Shown here piece after piece: positions 14,732-22,932 of a stretch of DNA of 28,725 nt. This stretch comes from Spirochaetales bacterium (lineage in GTDB: Bacteria > Spirochaetota > Spirochaetia > JAGLYY01), in assembly GCA_023131935.1 (NCBI GenBank), contig JAGLYY010000056.1:1-28725 (forward strand). The letters run 5' to 3'. Made by a program: the position numbers and the translations under genes. Position 1 is the first letter of the stretch. The number at the start of each line of letters is the position of its first letter. A model generated the notes under the pieces. It was not told the DNA's origin. It did no database searches and worked only from the letters and a program-made list of their open reading frames with translations.

Positions 14732-15836
14732 ATGCTTACCGAAATACAAAACCGACTAAAGACCCTTGATGTTGAAATACTGGACAGCTGGAGGCGTCTT
14801 TGACCCTGCGGGTCTTCAGTCAGAAATAAAAAGCCTGGAAGATAAGACCTGCGAATCCGGTTTCTGGAATAACCGGGAAAAAGCGGAAGAAACAATGGGG
14901 AAACTGAAAGTTCTTCGTGGCAAGTATGAACCATGGAAGGAACTGAAAGATGACCTTGAGGAAGTGAAAGAACTGTACACCCTGGCTCTTGAAGAGAGTG
15001 ATGAATCCCTGGAAGGGGAAATACTCTCCCAGGTTGAGAAGATTGAAAAGCGGTTTCCGGAACTCAAACTCCTTGAACTCCTTGGCGATGAACTTGACGA
15101 TAGTAACGCCTTTCTTATGATACACTCCGGAGCCGGCGGTACCGAAGCCTGCGACTGGGTGAGTATGCTTTACAGAATGTATCAGCGCTGGACAGAATGC
15201 CGGGGGTTTAATCTGCAGATACTCGATCTTCAGGAGGCCGAGGGGGGGATTAAATCAGTTACCTGCCAGATTAACGGACAATATGTCCATGGTTACCTGA
15301 AGGGGGAATCGGGGATACATCGACTCGTGAGGATCTCCCCCTTCGATTCATCGTCCCGGCGGCATACCTCTTTTGCCTCGGTATATGTTACCCCGGTTAT
15401 TGAGGAAGACATAGAGGTAGATATTCGGCCGGAAGATATTCGGGTTGATACTTATCGTGCCCAGGGAGCCGGAGGGCAGCATGTAAATAAAACCGATTCA
15501 GCTGTTCGTATTACTCACCTTGAAACCCGGATTGTAGTCCAGTGCCAGAATGAGAGAAGTCAGCATAAAAACAGGGCAAATGCAATGAAGGTATTGAAAT
15601 CCCGTCTTTACGAGCATTATAAAGCTGAGAGGAACAAGGAGCAGCAGTCAAATCTTCAGGAAAAAAAAGATATTTCCTGGGGGAACCAGATACGTTCCTA
15701 CGTGTTTCAGCCATATACCATGGTAAAGGACCACAGGACAAAGCATGAGGCAGGCAACATTCAGAGTATGATGGATGGAAATATCGACTCCTTTATAGAG
15801 AGTTATCTGCATTGGAAGTGGTCGGGTCGTAGTTGA
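14732..15836 (+). CDS. prfB: peptide chain release factor 2, expressed by programmed +1 frameshift
   Basis: Recognises UGA and UAA stop codons and triggers peptide release on the ribosome. The zero frame starts at ATG 14732 behind AGGAGG (14715-14720) and runs 23 codons to an in-frame UGA at 14801-14803. A +1 shift at CTT-TGA-C continues in the next frame from GAC 14802 to the stop at 15834-15836, giving 367 residues, the normal RF2 length. The stop-recognition tripeptide SPF lies at residues 202-204 and the catalytic GGQ at 247-249 (GAGGQHVNKTDSAVRI). Conceptual translations that start at a Met near 14766 read the wrong frame. The stop overlaps the ATG of the receiver gene (TGATG). It is transcribed with the Cas2-like gene. 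Confidence 0.96.
14791..14804 (+). promoter_or_regulatory. RF2 programmed +1 frameshift site
   Basis: The sequence GAGG-CGT-CTT-TGA-C, preceded by another G at 14790, has the classic RF2 arrangement. An internal Shine-Dalgarno-like GGAGG (14790-14794) sits three bases before the CTT slip codon (14798-14800), and a UGA stop followed by C (14801-14804) gives poor termination. When RF2 is scarce, the peptidyl-tRNA slips onto TTT and the full protein is made, an autoregulatory loop known for this family. Confidence 0.95.
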
Positions 15837-16198
15837 TGAAATTCCGGGTAATCATTATCGATGATCTTTCCTTTATGCGAACCGCAATTCGGGAGATCCT
15901 CGAAGATGCGGGTATTATGGTTGCGGGGGAAGCGGAGAATGGGCTGGCAGGTTTTGAGCTCTATAATGAGCTGCAGCCCGAGGTTGTACTCATGGATATA
16001 ACAATGCCTGTAATGGACGGCATTGAATCTCTGAAAAAGATCCGTGAGAAATACCCTGATGCCCGCGTTGTCATGTGTTCGGCCCTCGGACAGCAGGAGT
16101 ATATTATTAAATCAATCCAGCTTGGCGCACGGGATTTCATTGTGAAACCCTTCCGACCCGAGCGGATTATCTCCGCGGTACAGAAGGCTGTCAGTTGA
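15836..16198 (+). CDS. CheY-like single-domain response regulator
   Basis: A stand-alone receiver domain of 120 residues with no output domain. The acidic pair D9/D10, phospho-acceptor D54, switch Ser82 (in VVMCSALGQQ) and Lys104 (in FIVKPF) are all present, so it should be phosphorylated normally. The wording EAENGxxGxELY, VLMDITMPVMDGI and MCSALGQQ...AIQ-like is close to Bacillus/spirochaete chemotaxis CheY, which binds the flagellar switch. No chemotaxis kinase or motility gene is nearby, so the assignment to chemotaxis is not certain and no symbol is given. The ATG at 15836 lies in a TGATG overlap with the prfB stop (a TTG at 15833 is an in-frame alternative), and its own stop overlaps the next start in the same way. 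Confidence 0.9.
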   Translation: MKFRVIIIDDLSFMRTAIREILEDAGIMVAGEAENGLAGFELYNELQPEVVLMDITMPVMDGIESLKKIREKYPDARVVMCSALGQQEYIIKSIQLGARDFIVKPFRPERIISAVQKAVS

Positions 16199-17625
16199 TG
16201 CGCTCTTTTCCTGCTTTTCTTCTTGCGCTTCTTCTTACCCACTTAAGTGTCACCATGGTTTTCGGGGAAATTCAGGATAAGAGGGACTCCTGGACTCTGG
16301 GAGTATCAGAGTTTTCCAGGGAGGATCTGCCGGAGGAGCTATCCTACCTGGGGTCAGGCTTTCCCAACATTTTGCTTGAACAAATTTCACAGGTGACGAA
16401 TCATATATATTCAACAGAGGAACGCTCAGCTTACCAGCTTTATCTTATCGAAAGTACTCTGGACAACCTGAATACCGAACTCACTTCTCTTCTATCCAAA
16501 CGGGACAGGGATTTCATTGAATCCGCGCTGTCGGAGGAACAAAAGAGGACTTATGAAGAAAAGGCGGATGTTCTCCGGAAAAGTATTGGGGAAGCTGAGG
16601 GGACCATACCTTCAGAAATCACCATTGATACGGAGAAGCCTGTTATCCTCGCCCCAGAGAATCAGGGAGGTGAACTGCTTTACTGGGATGACGATTTCAT
16701 AAAAACTTCCGGTATTCATCTGCCTGCCGGCCTTGATTGTTATATAACCGGTAAATTCCGGTACCTTCAGGGTTTTGTCGATGTATCGGTTTGGGTTATC
16801 CAGATCCAGGGTATCGTATACCAGTATCAAGACCTTCTTGATCCGGAGATTCTCGATGAAACCCTGGAAAAACTTGCCGGAAAAATAACCGCCATTATCT
16901 TTGGAAAGGAGGGAGGGCGTGTGGCCGTTCAGCCGGAACCCCGGGACGCGAGGGTACAGATCACCAGAGGGGGACAGGAGATTGCTGTGGGAACAGGGGA
17001 TATTACCTCTGATCTTCTAGACCCGGGAGTATACGAGGTCTCTGTTAATAAGAATGGATATATAGCTTATCAGGAAAAAACAGAAGTGATTGCGGGTGTA
17101 ACGACAACCCTTTCACCGGTGTTAACGAAACTTTCAGGGACCCCCTTCCTGATAACCAGTTATCCGGGAAACGCTGATGTATATCTTGATTCCCTTTGGT
17201 TGGGCAAAACTCCCCTTGTTTTAGACTGCCCCGAAGAGGGCAGCCAGATCGTTATAAGAAAAGAGGATTTTCTTACCTGGAAATCTATGCATCAAAAGGA
17301 AAATGAGATAAAGATTTTTCTCAAAGAGGAGTTTATCAGCCATGAAGAGGAATTGAAGATGAAACGGGATGCCTATTACGCTTCATTCGGCAGATTCATA
17401 CTCTCTCTTCCTCTGACAATCGTTAGCTATGCAAACGCTGTAGAATACGCGAATTTAGCTGTGATGGAGAGTGATATAGGCGGTACTGATGAAAGAATAC
17501 AGGAATTGCAGAATACAAGCTTACTGTGGTACACTGCCTCGCAGCTTGGTTTATGGTTTAACGCATTTCTTTTTGGGAACACTGTTATCGATGTTTTACA
17601 ATTCATTCAGACTGTTGAAAATTAA
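16198..17625 (+). CDS. exported PEGA-domain protein, probable envelope protein
   Basis: A 475-residue protein from ATG 16198, in a TGATG overlap with the receiver gene (a TTG at 16195 is an alternative). An N-terminal signal peptide (MRSFPAFLLALLL ... VFG) directs export. The middle part is unrecognised and includes a charged, coiled-coil-like stretch (about 80-135). Two PEGA-type beta modules follow: about 238-305 (VAVQPEPRDARVQI ... LLDPGVYEVSVNKNGYIAY) and about 310-370 (GTPFLITSYPGNADVYLDSLWLGKTP). PEGA modules are common in surface-associated and S-layer-like proteins. The C-terminal ~100 residues hold two moderately hydrophobic stretches (FGRFILSLPLTIVSYA and LGLWFNAFLFGNTVIDVL) that could be membrane anchors. 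Function unknown; the position before ftsY suggests constitutive expression. Confidence 0.8.
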   Translation: MRSFPAFLLALLLTHLSVTMVFGEIQDKRDSWTLGVSEFSREDLPEELSYLGSGFPNILLEQISQVTNHIYSTEERSAYQLYLIESTLDNLNTELTSLLSKRDRDFIESALSEEQKRTYEEKADVLRKSIGEAEGTIPSEITIDTEKPVILAPENQGGELLYWDDDFIKTSGIHLPAGLDCYITGKFRYLQGFVDVSVWVIQIQGIVYQYQDLLDPEILDETLEKLAGKITAIIFGKEGGRVAVQPEPRDARVQITRGGQEIAVGTGDITSDLLDPGVYEVSVNKNGYIAYQEKTEVIAGVTTTLSPVLTKLSGTPFLITSYPGNADVYLDSLWLGKTPLVLDCPEEGSQIVIRKEDFLTWKSMHQKENEIKIFLKEEFISHEEELKMKRDAYYASFGRFILSLPLTIVSYANAVEYANLAVMESDIGGTDERIQELQNTSLLWYTASQLGLWFNAFLFGNTVIDVLQFIQTVEN

Positions 17626-17636
17626 GAGGTACCGGG

Positions 17637-18503
17637 ATGGGAATAGGTTCTAAGATCAAAAAACTTTTTTCAAAATCCCTGGCTGATGAAGAGCTTTTTG
17701 ATGAGTTGGAAGACCTTCTCATTGGAAGTGATATAGGTGTCAGGACCGCAATGGAAACGATCGATCTATTGCGGGAGAAAAAAAAACAAAACGCATCAAT
17801 GAATGAAGAGCAGATTGTCCATACGCTCGAAGGCATTTTGAAAGGATTCATCACAGAGTACACTCTCAAGCCCGAGCCTGGGGTCCTGAACCTTTTTCTC
17901 CTGTTCGGGGTCAATGGGGTGGGGAAAACAACTACCATCGCGAAGTTAGCTAACTATTACCGGGAAACCTATGACCTTCATGAGATAGTTTTCAGCGCTG
18001 GTGATACATTCCGTGCCGCTGCCATTGATCAGCTGAAAATCCACGGAGAGAACCTGGGATTCAGAGTTGTCGCTCAGGAACGAGGTGCTGATCCCGGGGC
18101 GGTCATCTATGACACGATAGGAAGCGCGAAGAGCAATGGAGATAAGCTAATCCTCGTGGACACGGCAGGCCGGATGCATACAAAACAGAACCTTGTAAGG
18201 GAACTGCAAAAGATAAAAAAAATCATAGAATCGAAGATGCCTGGCGGGTCGATAAAACACATCCTCGTTGTTGATGCTACTACCGGGCAAAACGCCCTAA
18301 GACAGGCAGAAATCTTTCACGAAGCGGTAACCATCGATACAGTGATTCTTACAAAATATGATTCCACTGCAAAGGGGGGAATTGTCGCTGCCATATCGCG
18401 GGACTTCGGTATCCCCGTCAGCTTCCTCGGGACCGGTGAAACCTACGACAGTCTTATCCCGTTTAACGCGGATAAATATCTTGAAGACCTTTTGGAACGC
18501 TAA
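17637..18503 (+). CDS. ftsY: signal recognition particle receptor FtsY
   Basis: An SRP-GTPase that docks ribosome-nascent-chain-SRP complexes at the membrane. The 288-residue protein starts at ATG 17637 behind AGAGG. It has a short N domain (about 1-80) and a G domain: GVNGVGKTTT (G1, 91-100), DTFRAAAIDQL (122-133), DTAGR (175-179), the FtsY-type DATTGQNAL (213-221) and TKYDSTAKGG (239-248). The TGQNA wording separates it from Ffh, which has TGQDA. The long acidic A domain of E. coli FtsY is absent, as in many bacteria, so membrane contact must rest on the N-terminal amphipathic segment (SKIKKLFSKSL). The usual TKLDG reads TKYDS here. The downstream gene starts directly after its stop. Confidence 0.95.
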   Translation: MGIGSKIKKLFSKSLADEELFDELEDLLIGSDIGVRTAMETIDLLREKKKQNASMNEEQIVHTLEGILKGFITEYTLKPEPGVLNLFLLFGVNGVGKTTTIAKLANYYRETYDLHEIVFSAGDTFRAAAIDQLKIHGENLGFRVVAQERGADPGAVIYDTIGSAKSNGDKLILVDTAGRMHTKQNLVRELQKIKKIIESKMPGGSIKHILVVDATTGQNALRQAEIFHEAVTIDTVILTKYDSTAKGGIVAAISRDFGIPVSFLGTGETYDSLIPFNADKYLEDLLER

Positions 18504-19514
18504 ATGAAAAGGTTGTTCCTTATTATCCTGATATGTACTTCAGGTATCCTCTTTTCCCAGGAATATTTCAGGTCAAATACACTAGGCATGCCTTTGGAAA
18601 AAATAGATCCTCTACGGAGAGAGGAATATCCCTATATCCTTTTTCGTGAAGATGGGGAGGTAGAAAAACAGATTCTTTTTCACAATGGAGAGGAGGTAAA
18701 AACCTGGATCATTACACGAATTGGAAACGAAAAAAGAGTAATGGAATATGAAAAAGGGGAGATATCACTTCAGACTTTTTACCGGCACAGTTTAATACGT
18801 GAGATGTTTTTTTTTCAGAATGGATCTTTACATCAAAGCCAAAAGTATCTTTATACCCAGAGAAAATTAAACTCAATAAAAACCTTTGATGGAGATGAAA
18901 ACCTTCTATTCAAGGACAGTTTCCTTCGGGACCGGAGAGGGTACCTTCGTCATGTAATAAGGAGTTACCCTGGCGGAGAAAAAAGAATTGTCTCCTTTCA
19001 GCTTTCTTCCGGAAACCTGACGCAGGAAAGTATTAGTGAAGGAGATGCCATGACCATCCTCCACTATAACGATGAGGGTCTTCATAGCAGAGAACAGTGG
19101 ACCGGTGAACAACTTTTCCTGAAAGAGGAATTTTTTTCTGAAGGAGGAGAAACATGTTCCCGTGAGGTGAATAACGAAACCGGAGGGGTTATTCTTAGAA
19201 AATATGATGACAAAGGGAACCTTATTTATCAGGCCCCGGAAACCGGTTACCCGAAGGAATTCTTTGGGTGGGATGATGGAAAGATAAACAACAAGACAAT
19301 AATAACAAGGGGCCTCCGAAAGGAATGGTCTTATGATTATGAGGAGGGAGCGATCTCCAGGGAAACTTACAGGGAGAATGGAGAAATACTTCGCCTTACC
19401 GAATATTTCGATGATGGGAAGAGTATTTCTATTCTCTACTCTGAGGGAAAACCGACATTCCGAATTACCTATTTCGATGGGGTAAAAACCGGACATGAGG
19501 TCCTGGGAGAGTAG
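18504..19514 (+). CDS. exported protein with MORN/YwqK-like variant repeats
   Basis: A 336-residue protein whose ATG follows the ftsY TAA with no gap. A signal peptide (MKRLFLIILICTSGILFSQ) is present. Its C in ILICTSG is not in a lipobox position typical for these bacteria but cannot be excluded as a lipoprotein site. The rest is a succession of short beta-hairpin repeats of the form YxxGExxxxxxYxxG, for example RKYDDKGNLIYQ, YRENGEILRLTEYFDDGK and YSEGKPTFRITYFDG, resembling YwqK/MORN-variant repeats. These often mediate protein or membrane-surface contacts. It lies between ftsY and the lol operon, three bases before the first permease gene. A periplasmic role linked to lipoprotein or membrane-protein transport is a guess from position only. 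Confidence 0.75.
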   Translation: MKRLFLIILICTSGILFSQEYFRSNTLGMPLEKIDPLRREEYPYILFREDGEVEKQILFHNGEEVKTWIITRIGNEKRVMEYEKGEISLQTFYRHSLIREMFFFQNGSLHQSQKYLYTQRKLNSIKTFDGDENLLFKDSFLRDRRGYLRHVIRSYPGGEKRIVSFQLSSGNLTQESISEGDAMTILHYNDEGLHSREQWTGEQLFLKEEFFSEGGETCSREVNNETGGVILRKYDDKGNLIYQAPETGYPKEFFGWDDGKINNKTIITRGLRKEWSYDYEEGAISRETYRENGEILRLTEYFDDGKSISILYSEGKPTFRITYFDGVKTGHEVLGE

Positions 19515-19517
19515 GAT

Positions 19518-20807
19518 ATGGCCCGAGATTGGATTTTCTTTGTTGGTTACAGGTACCTCCGCACAAGAAGGAGGGAAAAGGGGCTTGCTCCCGCAGCTTT
19601 ATCGGTCATAGGTATTGCAGTTGGGGTAATGACTCTTATTACCGTCATGGGTGTCATGAATGGCTTTCAGCTCGGCTTTATTGAAAACATCCTTGAAATC
19701 TCCTCATTCCACCTTCAGGCTGCTCCTATAGAGAAAGGGTCAGGTTTGTTGGAAAGGGATAATATTCTACAGATAAAGGGAGTAAAATCCGTACTTCCGT
19801 ACAGAGAGTTTCAAACTATGATGAAAGGCAGATTTCCCTCCTTCCGGCCGGTAAATATCAGGGGGATCCCCAAAGATTGGCAAGAGATGGATCCCGGGAT
19901 GGATAACCGCCTGGAAATGGTTAAGGGCGATTTTGCTATATCTCCGGGAACCTCCTCCATTGTTCTAGGACAGGAGCTTGCCCAAGCGATCGGAGTTGGA
20001 GTAGGAGATCAGGTTTCACTCATTTCATTGTCGGTGAAGGGGTTTTCCCTTATCGTTCCCGCAACTGTTCACTACCAGGTTAGCGGTTTGTTTCACAGTG
20101 GTTATTATGAAATTGATTCTTCCTTTGCGTTTGTGGAATTATCAACCTTTCAGGAAATAAACAGGGACGCAAATCTGACATATGGAATAAAGCTTGAAAA
20201 CAGATTTAATGATGAATCTGTTCTTGAAAGCCTTAACAGACAACCAGGAGTTAAGGCAGACTCCTGGAGGGTGTATAACAGAAGTTTCTTTTCTGCGCTC
20301 CGAATGGAAAAAATTGTAATGATGATTTTGATTGGTCTGATTTTTCTGGTTGTGGGGGTGAATATTTTTCATGCCTTAAGAAGATCGGTGTATGAAAAGC
20401 GGGAAGAGATAGCGGTCCTTCGTTCACTTGGCGCATCCCCATCATCCATCCGGGGAATTTTTCTTATTGAAGGGGTCCTCATTGGTTTTATGGGAGCACT
20501 AATCGGCACAATACTCGGATTGCTCCTCTCATCTCAGATAAACAGTCTTTTCCGGGGAACAGAATATCTTATAAACCTTGGAATTGATATACTGAATATT
20601 CTTGCATCCTGGTGGGGAGGATCAAAAGGACACATGTCCCTCTTTTCACCCGCATATTTTTACATACAGGAAATACCAAGCCGGGTGCTTTTTGGGGAGG
20701 TGCTGCTTATTACAGGATTTGCTTTCTTCTCATCTATACTCGCGGCCCATGTTGCGGCTTCAAAAATTTCAGAAATAAAACCCAGTGAGGTTCTCAGGTA
20801 TGAGTAA
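19518..20807 (+). CDS. lolC: LolC/LolE-family lipoprotein-release ABC permease (first)
   Basis: An inner-membrane permease that, with LolD, extracts outer-membrane lipoproteins for transfer to a periplasmic carrier. It is 429 residues. The first helix (about 24-46, ALSVIGIAVGVMTLITVMGVMNGF) is followed by a large periplasmic domain (about 47-265), then three helices (about 270-290, 313-345 and 390-415). The C-terminal FtsX-like signature is present: EEIAVLRSLGASPSSIRGIFLIEGVLIG, and ISEIKPSEVLRYE at the end. The sequence cannot tell LolC from LolE; the symbol follows gene order in lolCDE. It overlaps lolD by 8 bases. Confidence 0.88.
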   Translation: MARDWIFFVGYRYLRTRRREKGLAPAALSVIGIAVGVMTLITVMGVMNGFQLGFIENILEISSFHLQAAPIEKGSGLLERDNILQIKGVKSVLPYREFQTMMKGRFPSFRPVNIRGIPKDWQEMDPGMDNRLEMVKGDFAISPGTSSIVLGQELAQAIGVGVGDQVSLISLSVKGFSLIVPATVHYQVSGLFHSGYYEIDSSFAFVELSTFQEINRDANLTYGIKLENRFNDESVLESLNRQPGVKADSWRVYNRSFFSALRMEKIVMMILIGLIFLVVGVNIFHALRRSVYEKREEIAVLRSLGASPSSIRGIFLIEGVLIGFMGALIGTILGLLLSSQINSLFRGTEYLINLGIDILNILASWWGGSKGHMSLFSPAYFYIQEIPSRVLFGEVLLITGFAFFSSILAAHVAASKISEIKPSEVLRYE

Positions 20808-21477
20808 TATTCTCACCTTACAACATGTAAAAAAAACCTTCTCCAATGGGGGGGAGGATCTCCATGTACTCGAAGATATTAATCTTGAAATAGCCGGTCA
20901 ATCGACGGTTGTATTAACTGGAGATAGTGGAAGCGGGAAGAGTACCCTTCTTAATCTTATTGCCGGGCTCGATCATCTTACCAGCGGCGAGGTGAGGGTT
21001 AAGGAATATGAGATACAGAATCTTTCAGAAGTAGAACTTACCCATTATCGAATGTTTACCATTGGACTTGTTTTCCAGTTTCATTATCTTCTCAAGGATT
21101 TCACCGCAATTGAGAATGTGATGCTGCCTGCTTACATAGCGGGAAAAAAGAGGGATAAGGCACTCTCATTGGCAAAGGACCTCCTTAAACAGGTTCGTCT
21201 TGAAAACAGGATGGACCACTATACGGGGCAACTATCAGGGGGAGAAAGGCAGCGGGTGGCAGTCGCGAGGGCCCTGATTAATCAACCTGATATTATCCTG
21301 GCGGATGAACCAACGGGAAATCTGGATGAAGATAATTCCCGGGTCGTAGAAGATATGCTTTTTTCCCTTGTGGAGCAGTATGGTAAAACACTCCTCCTTG
21401 TAACCCATGATCGCTCACTCCGTTCCCGTGGGACTTACCATTTTCACCTGGAGAAGGGGGTCCTGAAAGAGGAATGA
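20800..21477 (+). CDS. lolD: lipoprotein-release ABC transporter ATPase LolD
   Basis: The ATPase of the LolCDE complex; 225 residues. Walker A GDSGSGKS (41-48), Q-loop VFQFHYLL (91-98), signature LSGGERQRVAVARAL (145-159), Walker B IILADEPTGNLD (165-176) and the H-loop THD are complete, so it should hydrolyse ATP. The ATG at 20800 is chosen because GTGAGG lies 9 bases upstream and the following residues fit the LolD N-terminus; an in-frame GTG at 20785 would add five residues. It overlaps the first permease gene by 8 bases and shares an ATGA with the second. MacB-type and FtsE-type ATPases have similar motifs, but the two flanking LolC/E permeases settle the assignment. Confidence 0.93.
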   Translation: MSNILTLQHVKKTFSNGGEDLHVLEDINLEIAGQSTVVLTGDSGSGKSTLLNLIAGLDHLTSGEVRVKEYEIQNLSEVELTHYRMFTIGLVFQFHYLLKDFTAIENVMLPAYIAGKKRDKALSLAKDLLKQVRLENRMDHYTGQLSGGERQRVAVARALINQPDIILADEPTGNLDEDNSRVVEDMLFSLVEQYGKTLLLVTHDRSLRSRGTYHFHLEKGVLKEE

Positions 21478-22775
21478 GAACCGGACCCTCTCTCTATGTA
21501 GCTATTAGAACACTCTGGATACGAAAGAAAGGCCGAAAAGGGCTGGGAAGGCTCCTTGGCGCAGTTATCGGAATAGCTCTGTCTCTGGTGCCCCTTATCG
21601 TAGTGGTCGAGGTGACCAATGGTATGATAGAGGGGATAACCCGGAGGTATGTTGAGATCGGTTCTTATCATCTCCAGATCCGGAATTATACAGGAGTTCC
21701 TGGTGAAGAGGTAAAAAGGGCCGCTTCAGATATTTCGCGTCTGGATAGTGTAACTCTTGCCTTCCCGTCCATAGACGGGATTGCCCTTGGCCGTGGACCT
21801 TCAGGAACTGTAGGTGTTTTTGTCCGGGGGATTCCCGAAGACCATTATCAGGTAGATACAGGATTTCGGAAGTACCTCGAAATAAAATCGGGAAGTTTTT
21901 CTCTCGAGCAATCGAATGATGTGGTGATAAGCTCCCTGCTCGCGGAAAAGCTTGGCCTTGTTACTGGGGGCAAGATTGTCATCATTACCTCTCGCGAACT
22001 TCCGGGTGGGCGATATATTATGCGTCCGACAATTTTAAATATCAGGGGTATCTGTTCAAGCGGTTATCAGGAGCTTGACGGTACCACCATGTATATTAAT
22101 ATCGACAAAGCCTTTCGGCTTTTTGGAGATGCCGGGCATTCCCTCATTGGTGTTAAAGTAGAGGACCCCTACAGCGATATTTCCCGGATCAAGCGAATGA
22201 TACAGGGAACACTAAAACCGGGATGGTTTGTAATTTCCTGGCATGATCTGGAACGGGGGATGTATGAGAGTTTTCGGACAACAAAGAATTTGCTTACATT
22301 TATCATGATTCTCATTCTTCTTGTGGCATCTGTAAATATTTCATCAGCCCTGGTAATGATCATTCTGGAGAAAAAACAGGAAATAGCTATCCTCAAGAGT
22401 GTGGGTGGCGGCCCCGGTTTTATTATGAAAATTTATATGATCATCGGTTTCATTACCGGAACAATAGGGACTATTTTCGGAATTGCAATCGGAATGTTTA
22501 CCGCGGTTCATGTAAATGAGCTCATTTCAGGAATAGAGTGGCTCATAAATCTTGGATACCAGCTAGTAAATATTATTATTAGCGGATCCTTGCCTGAAGG
22601 GGGGATAAAGCTTCTCTCCTCAGCCCATTACCTTGACACCATCCCCATAAGGATAGGTTTCCGGGAAATCTCTCTTATCGGGTTCTTCGCGATTTTCCTT
22701 TCTGTTTTAGCATCATACTTGCCTGCCAGACAGGCAGGCAAGATGAAGCCAATCGAAATCATGAGGAAACACTAA
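21474..22775 (+). CDS. lolE: LolC/LolE-family lipoprotein-release ABC permease (second)
   Basis: The partner permease of the complex; 433 residues, with the same four-helix plan and periplasmic domain as the first permease. Helix 1 is at about 24-46 (GRLLGAVIGIALSLVPLIVVVEVTNGM). The C-terminal FtsX-like part includes KKQEIAILKSVGGGPGFIMKIYMIIG and ends LPARQAGKMKPIEIMRKH. Both permeases share a segment before the last helix (GIEWLINLGYQLVNI here, GTEYLINLGIDILNI in the first), which shows they derive from one another. The symbol follows position only. It overlaps lolD in an ATGA. The codons for the conserved LPARQAGK segment contain a perfect 10-bp inverted repeat. Confidence 0.88.
   Translation: MRTGPSLYVAIRTLWIRKKGRKGLGRLLGAVIGIALSLVPLIVVVEVTNGMIEGITRRYVEIGSYHLQIRNYTGVPGEEVKRAASDISRLDSVTLAFPSIDGIALGRGPSGTVGVFVRGIPEDHYQVDTGFRKYLEIKSGSFSLEQSNDVVISSLLAEKLGLVTGGKIVIITSRELPGGRYIMRPTILNIRGICSSGYQELDGTTMYINIDKAFRLFGDAGHSLIGVKVEDPYSDISRIKRMIQGTLKPGWFVISWHDLERGMYESFRTTKNLLTFIMILILLVASVNISSALVMIILEKKQEIAILKSVGGGPGFIMKIYMIIGFITGTIGTIFGIAIGMFTAVHVNELISGIEWLINLGYQLVNIIISGSLPEGGIKLLSSAHYLDTIPIRIGFREISLIGFFAIFLSVLASYLPARQAGKMKPIEIMRKH
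22718..22742. repeat. perfect 10-bp inverted repeat inside the 3' end of lolE
   Basis: CTTGCCTGCC (22718-22727), loop AGACA, then GGCAGGCAAG (22733-22742). The stem is strong and G-C rich, and begins 58 bases before the lolE stop. It falls in the codons for LPARQAGK. There is no following T-run, so it is not a simple terminator. It could be an RNA structure that protects the transcript's 3' end, or a member of a dispersed repeat family. Confidence 0.6.
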
Positions 22776-22876
22776 CTATGGCAGGTTCTTAGATAAAGAG
22801 ATTATAATCGCGGATGCACGAAAGGAGCTGCCCCTGTACTTTTTCCCAAAATATTGTTATATTCTGTACAAATGTC

Positions 22877-22897
22877 GCCGCAATTTGGCGGCTTTTT
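22877..22897 (+). terminator. rho-independent terminator of the prfB-ftsY-lol run
   Basis: GCCGC (22877-22881), loop AATTTG, GCGGC (22888-22892), followed at once by TTTTT (22893-22897). The stem is short (5 bp) but all G-C. It is the only hairpin with a T-run in the 157-base gap after lolE. The TATAAT of the mcsA promoter begins four bases after the T-run. Confidence 0.6.
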
Positions 22898-22900
22898 CTA

Positions 22901-22906
22901 TATAAT
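22901..22906 (+). promoter_or_regulatory. -10 box of the mcsA-mcsB-clpC promoter
   Basis: A perfect TATAAT lies 26 bases before the mcsA ATG, with a GAAAGG ribosome-binding site (22916-22921) in between. No recognisable -35 is found 16-18 bases upstream, because that position lies inside the terminator hairpin, so an activator or another sigma factor may be needed. Two CTGTAC copies (22834-22839 and 22864-22869), exactly 30 bases apart, lie upstream. No CtsR heptad repeat and no CIRCE element is seen in this gap. Confidence 0.45.
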
Positions 22907-22932
22907 ACAGATAGTGAAAGGTACTTAATACG

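Noticed and set aside
14801..14803. prfB as a pseudogene broken by an in-frame UGA
   Set aside because: The slip site and internal Shine-Dalgarno-like sequence are the known RF2 programmed frameshift, and the rest of the protein is intact.
14766..15836. A single uninterrupted reading of prfB starting at the Met near 14766
   Set aside because: The codons before 14802 in that frame (MMLKYWTAGGVF) do not match RF2. The true N-terminus is in the zero frame from 14732 and joins through the CTT-TGA-C shift.
22776..22932. CIRCE or CtsR operator before mcsA
   Set aside because: Neither the TTAGCACTC inverted repeat nor tandem GGTCAAA heptads are found in this gap.
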